This document shows positions 1 through 6,557 of a stretch of 8,010 bases of DNA, piece after piece (position 1 is the first letter of the stretch; each line of letters begins with the position of its first letter). The stretch comes from an uncultured Collinsella sp. (GTDB taxonomy: Bacteria; Actinomycetota; Coriobacteriia; Coriobacteriales; Coriobacteriaceae), in contig CABQAK010000061.1 in NCBI GenBank assembly GCA_902462065.1, positions 1 through 8,010 on the forward strand. Reading direction: 5' to 3'. The position numbers and the translations under genes are program-made. The notes under the pieces were generated by a model. That model saw only the letters and a list, made by a program, of their open reading frames with translations, was not told the DNA's origin and did not search any database.

Positions 1-81
1 CGTCCCGCGCGCAGTTTCGCAGCGCAGCGAGAATGTTTGAGCACGGGATGATATAGGCGGGTGCCCCGGGGACGGACAAAC

Positions 82-618
82 CTACTCCGTCTCGCCCGGT
101 CGAGCGCCGCGGGCCAGGGCGTCCTGGTACTCCTTGACGGCCTTGATCCTCTGCATGGGCTTCAGTCGCTCGAACATAGTGTTGCCGTGCAGGTGATCAA
201 TCTCGTGCTGCAGGCACACGCAGAACAGATCGCCCGTGGCCTCATAGCGAATCAGGTTGGCATCCAAGTCGTACGCCTCGACGACGACATGGTCGGGACG
301 CTCGATCTCACAGCTAATGCCAGGAATGGAAAGGCAGCCCTCACTAAAGGGCACCAGATGGTCGCTCTGCTCAACAATAACGGGATTGATGAGCACGTAC
401 GGGTCGTAGTCGTTCTTGTCGCTGTAGTGGCAGTCGATGGTGACGAGCTGGATGAGCTCGCCGATCTGCGGAGCAGCCAGGCCGCAGCCACCGTTCTCGA
501 ACATCATCTTCTTCATCTTCTCGGCAAGCGCCTCGATCGCCGGGGTGATCTCCTCGATGACGGCGCACTCCTGGCGCAGACGAGGGTCGGGCGACAGTAC
601 GATTCCGTTGGCTTCCAT
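82..618 (-). CDS. def: Peptide deformylase
   Basis: Iron (or zinc) hydrolase that removes the N-formyl group from the starting methionine of new proteins as they leave the ribosome. All three family motifs are present. Counting from the upstream ATG they are GCGLAAPQ at about residues 46-53, EGCLS at 95-99 (Cys97 is a metal ligand) and HEIDH at 140-144 (two His metal ligands and the catalytic Glu). Length, 178-180 aa, is normal. Two in-frame ATGs lie six bases apart. The upstream one (622-624) abuts the AAAGG ribosome site with no spacer, whereas the ATG at 616-618 has AAGGA about 5 bases upstream, so I prefer 618. The ribosome site lies in the gap after the priA stop codon, so the gene is probably co-transcribed with priA. 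The 81 bases beyond its stop hold no clear fmt start and no convincing terminator. Confidence 0.95.
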   Translation of the reverse strand: MEANGIVLSPDPRLRQECAVIEEITPAIEALAEKMKKMMFENGGCGLAAPQIGELIQLVTIDCHYSDKNDYDPYVLINPVIVEQSDHLVPFSEGCLSIPGISCEIERPDHVVVEAYDLDANLIRYEATGDLFCVCLQHEIDHLHGNTMFERLKPMQRIKAVKEYQDALARGARPGETE

Positions 619-636
619 GGCCATCCTTTCGAGTTG

Positions 637-3090
637 TTACATCAAATCATAGGCGTCGACGTCAACGCTCACGCTCACGCCGCGCACAGAGCCCACCTCT
701 TTGAGGCAGGCGTCGATATCATCAGAGACATGGTACCCCACGGGCGACTTCACAAGCAGATGGAAGCGGTAACGGTCCTTGGCTCTCTCGATTACACACG
801 AAGCCGGGCCCAGCACCTGCGGCACAGCACTCCCCGCCCGTAAAAAGTCGGGCGCGGCGGCATGCCAGCGTCGCTTGAGGAGTTTCGCGATGCGACCGAT
901 ATAATCCTGCGCATCATCGCGGCTTGCCGACCACACCAAAATGTTGACCAGGCGCACAAAAGGCGGATACAGCGCGTCGCGGCGTTGGTCCAGGTCGTAG
1001 TCGGTAAAGATCGAGCGATCATGCTCGGCAACGGCGCGAATGACTGGGTCCTCGGGCAGATAGGTCTGGATGATGACCTCGCCAGGGCGATCGCCGCGAC
1101 CGGCGCGGCCTGCGACCTGCTCAAGCAAATCGTAGGCGCGCTCCCCTGCTCTAAAATCGGGCAACTTGAGCGCAAAGTCGGCGTTGACCACGCCCACGAG
1201 CGTGACCTCGGGAAAATCGAGACCCTTGGCGATCATCTGGGTACCCAGCAGCACCGCGCAATCGGCCGCATCGAACTGCTCGAGCAGCTTTTTGTGCGCA
1301 TCCTTGCCGCGCGTGGAATCGGCATCCATACGTATGATGGCAACGTCCTCGGGCAGCATCTGATGCAGCGCGTCCTCGATCTGCTGCGTGCCCAGACCCA
1401 TTTTTGCCAGGTAGCGACTGCCACATTTGGGGCAACGGCTTGTGGGCGCCGGATAGGGCTGCACGCGCCAAGACGAACCGCATGTGTGACACTGCAGAGT
1501 GTGTGTGCGCTCGTGATACGTAAGCGCGGTGGAGCAGTGGTTGCAAGTGGGGACGCAGCCGCACTCGCGGCACATAAGGAACGGCGCAAAGCCACGGCGG
1601 TTATGCAGCAGCACGGCCTTCTCGCGGCGCTCGACCACGCGTTCCAAGCCTTCCATCAGCGGTTTTGAGAACATGGAGCGGCTGCCGTGAGAAAACTCAC
1701 GGCGCAGGTCTGCGATTCGAACCGTAGGCAGCACAGCGTGTCCCGGGCGCTCGGGCATCTCGACGCGCGTCCAGGTGGCACCGTTATACGTGCCACGGCG
1801 GCAGCGGTCGAGGGCCTCGGCCGAGGGCGTGGCGGAGCCCAACACGAGTGGGCAACGATAACGCCGCGCCATCTCGGCCGCCACCTCACGCGCGTGGTAG
1901 CGCGGACTGGATCCCTGCTTGTAGCTGGTCTCGTGCTCCTCGTCGATGATGATGAGGCCCAGGTCGCTGAGCGGGCAAAAGAGCGCCGAGCGGGCACCCA
2001 CGACCACACGCGCGGCACCGCTGGCAACCATATCCCACTGGTCAAGGCGCTCGCCAGCCGAAAGGCGCGAATGGAACACGGCGACCGTCTCGCCAAAGCG
2101 CGAGCGGAAGCGGCCGACGGTCTGGGCCGTCAGCGAGATCTCGGGCACCAGCACGCAGGCCGAACGGCCAGCCGCCAGCACGCGCTCAATCGCCGAAAGG
2201 TAAACCTCGGTTTTGCCGGAGCCAGTGACGCCGTCGACAAGGACCACGTCTCCGTGGGCGTCAAGACGGGCGCGCTCAATCTGCGCGAGCGCCTGCTGCT
2301 GCCCGTTGGTAAGTGCGAGCGGCGCCTTGCCGCTTGCCGAGGACAGCGTGGTCTGCTCGCTGCATCCACGCCAGGCGCGGCGCTCCTCCACAACCACGAC
2401 GCCGCGTTTTTCGAGTGCCTTAATGGTCGCCGACATGCTGTTGTAAAGCAGGTTGAGGTCGCGCGTCGTGACCGGGCCGCACTGGAGCGCCTCGATGAGC
2501 TGACGCTGGCGGACCGCGGTCTTGGGCGGCGTATAGTCGAAGCCCTCGGGCGTAAGCATGACCCAGCGGTTTTGGATAGGCTTGACGGCAGGGCGCTCGA
2601 CAGTCCACACGCCGTCGTCGCCCTTGACCACGCGCGGGCTTCCGCCCGGTGGCAAGAACAGGCGCAGGCACTCGGAAAGCGTCGCGACATACTCGTAACT
2701 CATCCAGCGTGCGATACGGGCAGCCTCTGCGGTAAAGAGCGGTTTGCTGAGGATAGCCTCGATGGCTTTAATGCGCGCGGGGTCGAGGGCGTCGTTACCT
2801 TGCAGGTCGGCCAGCTCGGGCGCGATGTTGACGATGTAGCCCGCGGCCGCACGGTTGCCAAAATGAACTAGGACGGTGGAGCCGATCTGGACATCGTTGG
2901 CGAGTGACTGCGGAACGCCATAAGCAAACGGCTCGGACAGCGCACGCGTCGGGATGTCGAGGACCACGCTCGCATAGGCGGCGATGGGCTCAGGTGCAGG
3001 CTTAGGCTGAGCCGAGGCAGCGGCAGGCACTGGCTTCACCGGAACCTCCTCCGGTTCCGGCGAACCAAACAGCGACAGTTGCTCGGCCAC
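637..3090 (-). CDS. priA: Primosomal protein N' (PriA, replication-restart helicase)
   Basis: 3'-to-5' superfamily 2 DNA helicase that recognises abandoned replication forks and reloads the replicative helicase. At 817 aa it is longer than E. coli PriA (about 730). In order: an N-terminal extension (1-38) with QLSLF at 4-8 and a Pro/Ala-rich linker; the 3'-end-binding domain (about 40-140); a winged-helix region (about 190-240); Walker A GVTGSGKT (287-294); DEEH (383-386) and the aromatic-rich loop after it; GSATPS (418-423); eight Cys for two zincs (507, 510, 516, 519, 534, 537, 553, 556); GTQMIAKGLDFP (616-627) and QVAGRAGR (658-665). All helicase motifs look intact. The start is GTG at 3088-3090, with AGGAGG 10 bases upstream and an in-frame TAG at 3118-3120 that rules out a longer form. 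A second GTG at 3037-3039 has GGAGGAGG 5 bases upstream and is a real competitor, but would drop QLSLF. gltX lies upstream on the same strand behind a terminator; def lies just downstream. Confidence 0.96.
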   Translation of the reverse strand: MAEQLSLFGSPEPEEVPVKPVPAAASAQPKPAPEPIAAYASVVLDIPTRALSEPFAYGVPQSLANDVQIGSTVLVHFGNRAAAGYIVNIAPELADLQGNDALDPARIKAIEAILSKPLFTAEAARIARWMSYEYVATLSECLRLFLPPGGSPRVVKGDDGVWTVERPAVKPIQNRWVMLTPEGFDYTPPKTAVRQRQLIEALQCGPVTTRDLNLLYNSMSATIKALEKRGVVVVEERRAWRGCSEQTTLSSASGKAPLALTNGQQQALAQIERARLDAHGDVVLVDGVTGSGKTEVYLSAIERVLAAGRSACVLVPEISLTAQTVGRFRSRFGETVAVFHSRLSAGERLDQWDMVASGAARVVVGARSALFCPLSDLGLIIIDEEHETSYKQGSSPRYHAREVAAEMARRYRCPLVLGSATPSAEALDRCRRGTYNGATWTRVEMPERPGHAVLPTVRIADLRREFSHGSRSMFSKPLMEGLERVVERREKAVLLHNRRGFAPFLMCRECGCVPTCNHCSTALTYHERTHTLQCHTCGSSWRVQPYPAPTSRCPKCGSRYLAKMGLGTQQIEDALHQMLPEDVAIIRMDADSTRGKDAHKKLLEQFDAADCAVLLGTQMIAKGLDFPEVTLVGVVNADFALKLPDFRAGERAYDLLEQVAGRAGRGDRPGEVIIQTYLPEDPVIRAVAEHDRSIFTDYDLDQRRDALYPPFVRLVNILVWSASRDDAQDYIGRIAKLLKRRWHAAAPDFLRAGSAVPQVLGPASCVIERAKDRYRFHLLVKSPVGYHVSDDIDACLKEVGSVRGVSVSVDVDAYDLM

Positions 3091-3100
3091 GGCTCCAGCA

Positions 3101-3106
3101 CCTCCT
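3101..3106 (-). promoter_or_regulatory. Ribosome binding site for the long form of PriA
   Basis: The minus strand reads AGGAGG here, a full anti-Shine-Dalgarno match, 10 bases before the GTG at 3088-3090. The spacing is slightly long but workable. It supports translation of the N-terminal extension, which matters because a competing GTG with its own strong site lies 51 bases downstream. Confidence 0.6.
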
Positions 3107-3120
3107 ATCCCATTCGTCTA

Positions 3121-3156
3121 CAGAAACAAGAGCCCCGCTCGAGGTGAACGGGGCTC
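3121..3156 (-). terminator. Intrinsic terminator after gltX
   Basis: Perfect 8-bp stem, GAGCCCCG (3130-3137) with CGGGGCTC (3149-3156), and an 11-base loop. On the minus strand the stem is followed by TTGTTTCTG, a moderately T-rich tail. It lies 24 bases past the gltX stop and 40 bases before the priA start. The imperfect T-tract suggests that some read-through into priA is possible; I see no convincing priA promoter between the two. Confidence 0.72.
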
Positions 3157-3179
3157 GGATACATACGTTTGCGCAGCGA

Positions 3180-4655
3180 TTACAGCGCCATCGTGCGGGC
3201 GCGGTCGATGCGCGCCAGGCAGTCGTCGCGGCCGACGAGCGCCATGGTCTCGCCCAGCGGAGGGCTCACCATGTTGCCGCAAACGGCGACGCGCACGGCC
3301 TGGAACACCACGCGCTTCTTGAGGTCCATCTGCTCGGGCAGCGGCTCAAGCGCGGCGTCGATGTTCGCGGCGGTCCACTCGGTAACACCCTCGAGCGCGG
3401 CCTTGGCGGCGTCCAGAATGGCACCCATGCCCTCCTTGGCCAGGCCCTTGTTGACGGATTTCTCGTCATACTCGAGCGTCTCGGCCGTGGCAAAGATGGG
3501 AGCGGCGACGGTCACGGCGTCGGACGGCATCTTGGTGCGCGGCTTAACGATGGCGGCAAGCGCGTCGATCCAGTCCTCGCCGTACTCGACATTACCCTCG
3601 ATGAGGCCTGCCTCGTGCAACTCGGGGACCATGATCTCGTCGGCAAACTGAGCATCGGACATGCCGTTGATGTACTCGGCATTGACCCAATCGAGCTTCT
3701 TGGGGTCGAAGGTCGCGGGGTTCTTGGAGATGCGGTCGAGCGAGAACTTGCTGGCCAGGACATCGCGCGGGATGATCGTGGTCTCGCCGTCGAGCGACCA
3801 GCCGAGCAGAGCCAGGTAGTTGACGAAGGCGTCGGACAGGTAACCGGCGTCGCGGTACTCCTCCACCGAGGTGGCGCCGTGGCGCTTGGAGAGCTTCTTG
3901 CCGTCGGCGCCCAGGATCATGGAGATGTGGGCGAACGTGGGCACGGGCGCGCCGAGAGCCTCGTAGACCATGACCTGACGCGGGGTGTTGGACAAGTGGT
4001 CGTCGCCGCGGATGACGTGGGTGATCTTCATCATGGCGTCGTCGACGACGGTCGCGAAGTTGTACGTGGGCGTGCCGTCGGAACGGAAGATGACAAAGTC
4101 GTCGAGCTCCTTGGCATCAAAGGTCACCTCGCCGTGGACGGCATCGTGGATGACGACGTCTCCGCGGTCCTCGGGCACCTTGATGCGCAGGACATAGGAC
4201 TCGCCGGCCTCGATGCGACGGCGGGCCTCCTCGGGATCAAGATCGCGGCAGCGGCGCTGATATCCCTGGAAGGGGTCCTTGCGCTCCTGCGCGGCCTTGC
4301 GGTCGGCGTCGAGCTGCTCCTTGGTGCAGAAGCAGGGATAGGCCTTGCCCTCGTCCCAAAGCTTCTGGGCGGCCTGCTTGTACAGGTCCAAGCGCTCGGT
4401 CTGGGCGTAGGGGCCAAAATCGCCGCCCACCTCGGGACCCTCGTCCCAGTCCAGGCCCAGCCAACGCATGGCGCGCAGGATGATCTGCGTGTTCTCGTCG
4501 GTGGAGCGGGTGGGGTCGGTGTCGTCGATGCGCAGGATGAACGTGCCGCCGTTAGCACGGGCGAAAGCCCAGTTATAGATAGCGGTGCGGGCGCCGCCAA
4601 TGTGCAGCTTGCCCGTCGGTGAGGGTGCAAAGCGGACGCGAACGTCTGATGCCAT
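3180..4655 (-). CDS. gltX: Glutamyl-tRNA synthetase (class I)
   Basis: Joins glutamate to its tRNA using ATP, in the cytoplasm. Numbered from the ATG at 4655 (491 aa, normal for the family): PSPTGKLHIGG at 11-21 contains the class I HIGH-type motif; the KMSKS-type motif is KLSKR at 254-258. Cys108, Cys110 and Cys136 match the zinc site seen in some GluRS enzymes, with Asp at the likely fourth position. The remainder is the helical anticodon-binding region. The reading frame extends upstream to a GTG at 4694, but I reject that start: it has no ribosome site and would sit at the expected transcription start. The ATG at 4653-4655 has GAGGAG about 6 bases upstream and begins MASDVRVRFAPSPTG, a typical family start. 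It could be a non-discriminating enzyme that also charges tRNA-Gln; the sequence alone does not tell. Transcribed divergently from metK. Confidence 0.97.
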   Translation of the reverse strand: MASDVRVRFAPSPTGKLHIGGARTAIYNWAFARANGGTFILRIDDTDPTRSTDENTQIILRAMRWLGLDWDEGPEVGGDFGPYAQTERLDLYKQAAQKLWDEGKAYPCFCTKEQLDADRKAAQERKDPFQGYQRRCRDLDPEEARRRIEAGESYVLRIKVPEDRGDVVIHDAVHGEVTFDAKELDDFVIFRSDGTPTYNFATVVDDAMMKITHVIRGDDHLSNTPRQVMVYEALGAPVPTFAHISMILGADGKKLSKRHGATSVEEYRDAGYLSDAFVNYLALLGWSLDGETTIIPRDVLASKFSLDRISKNPATFDPKKLDWVNAEYINGMSDAQFADEIMVPELHEAGLIEGNVEYGEDWIDALAAIVKPRTKMPSDAVTVAAPIFATAETLEYDEKSVNKGLAKEGMGAILDAAKAALEGVTEWTAANIDAALEPLPEQMDLKKRVVFQAVRVAVCGNMVSPPLGETMALVGRDDCLARIDRARTMAL

Positions 4656-4695
4656 GGAAATCTCCTCGATTGCAGGATGGATGTCTAACCGCACT

Positions 4696-4701
4696 AGTAT
4701 A
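4696..4701 (-). promoter_or_regulatory. Candidate -10 element of the gltX promoter
   Basis: The minus strand reads TATACT here, a 5/6 match to a sigma-70 -10 box, in a locally AT-rich patch. Transcription would start near 4689 and leave a leader of about 35 bases before the ATG at 4655. The best -35 candidate, TTGTGC (4721-4726 on the minus strand), is 19 bases away and weak. This fits the choice of 4655 as the gltX start. Confidence 0.4.
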
Positions 4702-4736
4702 AAGCATCAAAGCAACCTCCGCACAAAGGGCACTGA

Positions 4737-4827
4737 CCTACTCATTGGGGACAGACTTAAATGACCAGTCGTTGGAGACGTTCTTAGTTTAAGGCTGCTC
4801 ATTTAATGTCTGTCCCCAATGAGTAGG
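4737..4827. repeat. Imperfect long palindrome between gltX and metK (REP/MITE-like)
   Basis: Left arm 4737-4764 (28 bases) and right arm 4799-4827 (29 bases) are inverted copies that differ only by one extra base in the right arm. The outer half reads CCTACTCATTGGGGACAGAC. The similarity continues weakly inward (about 7 of the next 9 bases), leaving a core of about 34 bases. No T-tract follows on either strand and the arms contain stop codons, so it is neither a normal terminator nor coding. GGGGACAG/CTGTCCCC ends resemble short palindromic repeats mobilised by Y1-type (RAYT) transposases; that assignment is inference from pattern memory, and no transposase is present here. Confidence 0.75.
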
Positions 4828-4843
4828 TGCGGAAAGGGTGTGA

Positions 4844-4900
4844 ATGTTTGATTTACGCGCTATGATGTGCCCTTGCATAGAGAGCCTGGCGGAATGGTAA
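4844..4900 (+). CDS. Possible 18-codon upstream ORF in the metK leader
   Basis: A short reading frame, MFDLRAMMCPCIESLAEW, starts at an ATG with GGAAAGGG 5 bases upstream and stops at TAA 34 bases before the metK ATG. Three of its 18 codons are Met, including a Met-Met pair, which is suggestive ahead of a gene for methionine-to-SAM conversion. Its end lies inside the hairpin at 4885-4911. Against it: a competing -10-like box (TATGAT, 4861-4866) lies inside the ORF, and if that is the real promoter the ORF is not transcribed. Unproven; it could be chance. Confidence 0.2.
   Translation: MFDLRAMMCPCIESLAEW
4861..4866 (+). promoter_or_regulatory. Candidate -10 element of the metK promoter
   Basis: TATGAT is a 5/6 match to the sigma-70 -10 box. 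The hexamer 17 bases upstream (GTGTGA, 4838-4843) is a poor -35. Transcription would start near 4873 and give a leader of about 60 bases that contains the hairpin at 4885-4911. Confidence 0.35.
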
Positions 4901-4921
4901 CGGTCGCCGGGACACGTTTTT
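4885..4921 (+). promoter_or_regulatory. Hairpin plus T5 in the metK leader (possible attenuator)
   Basis: CCTGGCG (4885-4891) pairs with CGCCGGG (4905-4911) in a 7-bp stem with one G-T wobble and a 13-base loop. A run of five T (4917-4921) follows after 5 bases, immediately before the metK ribosome site AAAGGA (4923-4928). The gap between stem and T-run makes it a weak terminator, so a role in attenuation or in ribosome access is only a hypothesis. It does not match a SAM riboswitch class that I can recognise. Confidence 0.3.
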
Positions 4922-4933
4922 GAAAGGACAATC

Positions 4934-6214
<1,281 letters not shown>

Positions 6215-6251
6215 GCTAACGGCAAAAGCTACAGCCAAGAAACAACGCACC

Positions 6252-6287
6252 AAAAGAAGTACCGGCTCCAACCGGTACTTCTTTTTT
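6252..6287 (+). terminator. Strong intrinsic terminator of metK
   Basis: Perfect 10-bp stem, GAAGTACCGG (6256-6265) with CCGGTACTTC (6272-6281), loop CTCCAA, followed by TTTTTT (6282-6287). AAAA (6252-6255) can extend the pairing into the T-run, so it could also work on the minus strand. It starts 38 bases past the metK stop codon. Confidence 0.95.
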
Positions 6288-6304
6288 ATTTAAAGGTGGT
6301 GAAG

Positions 6305-6397
6305 ATGAGCCTACCTGGGACATGGAATAAATCACAGGCCGATAAATTTTGCAGCAGAGCGACTCCAACCATGTATCCTAAGTTCCGAGGGCTTTAG
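6305..6397 (+). CDS. Possible 30-codon small ORF before the palindrome
   Basis: The frame starts MSLPGTWNKSQADKF and runs from an ATG with AAAGGTGG about 5 bases upstream to a TAG inside the left arm of the large palindrome. I do not recognise the peptide; it has no signal sequence and no membrane segment. Its ribosome site follows the metK T-run within 10 bases, so it could only be expressed by terminator read-through or from a promoter I cannot see. Low confidence; it may be chance. Confidence 0.15.
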   Translation: MSLPGTWNKSQADKFCSRATPTMYPKFRGL

Positions 6398-6502
6398 TAT
6401 TTGGTCGATCGCGAGTTCCGCACGAGCCGGAGGCCACTTAATGTGGCCTCCGTGCGAGCAGGACTGTCCGAGCAGGCGACCAAATACTAAAGCCCTCGGA
6501 AC
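6382..6502. repeat. Large palindromic element with 26-base perfect arms
   Basis: The arms at 6382-6407 and 6477-6502 are perfect inverted copies over 26 bases (outer part GTTCCGAGGGCTTTAGTATT). Inside lies a second perfect hairpin, CGGAGGCCAC (6428-6437) with GTGGCCTCCG (6443-6452) and loop TTAAT, plus the short palindrome GGACTGTCC (6461-6469). As RNA the whole 121 bases could fold into one long branched hairpin. No T-run follows on the plus strand, so it is not a plain terminator. It could be a MITE/REP-like element or a structured leader of the serine dehydratase gene. The inverted repeat is seen directly; the function is unknown. Confidence 0.85.
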
Positions 6503-6546
6503 GGCGGGACAGAGTATGCCCCGCCCCTCGGGACGACGGGATAGAT
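6493..6546 (+). repeat. Imperfect direct repeat, two copies 32 bases apart
   Basis: Positions 6493-6514 and 6525-6546 match at 18 of 22 bases (both begin CCCTCGG and contain CGGGA). The first copy overlaps the right arm of the large palindrome; the second ends next to the serine dehydratase ribosome site. It may be a duplicated operator-like site or a duplication left by an insertion. Confidence 0.6.
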
Positions 6547-6557
6547 AAGGAGCATCC

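Larger units (their letters stand above)
6215..6557. other. Non-coding stretch between metK and the serine dehydratase gene
   Basis: These 343 bases hold no clearly real gene. In order: the metK terminator (6252-6287); an AT-richer patch (about 6288-6381) with a possible 30-codon ORF; a large palindrome (6382-6502); an imperfect direct repeat (6493-6546); and the ribosome site AAGGAG (6547-6552), 5 bases before the serine dehydratase ATG. I cannot point to a convincing sigma-70 promoter for the downstream gene. TTGCAG (6349-6354) with TATCCT (6374-6379) is the best weak candidate, with a spacer of 19 bases; if used, the transcript would start at the edge of the palindrome. Confidence 0.7.

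Noticed and set aside
62..76. CCCCGGGG palindrome just past def as a terminator
   Set aside because: It has no loop and no T-run on either side, so it cannot act as an intrinsic terminator.
1..81. Partial genes at the left edge: a minus-strand frame from GTG near 46, or C-terminal tails entering on the plus strand
   Set aside because: All are under 20 codons within the window, with no ribosome site or recognisable sequence, so none can be supported. An fmt gene, often found after def, is not visible here.
1687..2871. 394-codon open frame on the plus strand opposite priA
   Set aside because: Antisense to the helicase core of priA. Its Arg/Ala/Gly/His-rich composition with no domain pattern indicates a compositional shadow.
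3144..4622. 492-codon open frame on the plus strand opposite gltX
   Set aside because: It lies antisense to a gene with intact class I synthetase motifs. Its Val/Gly/Leu/Asp-rich, repetitive composition is what GC-rich codon usage produces on the opposite strand, and it matches no family I recognise.
4656..4694. Longer gltX starting at the GTG at 4694
   Set aside because: No ribosome site precedes it, the added residues are not family-like, and it overlaps the likely transcription start. The ATG at 4655 has a good ribosome site and a canonical N-terminus.
4884..4912. tRNA-like segment in the metK leader (resembles a D-arm, GGCGGAATGGTA)
   Set aside because: No acceptor stem, anticodon arm or T-arm follows before the metK start, so it is not a tRNA gene.
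4831..4933. SAM riboswitch upstream of metK
   Set aside because: The leader is short and I cannot match it to the SAM-I/IV, SAM-II or SMK/SAM-III/VI core elements. A covariance-model search would be needed to overturn this.
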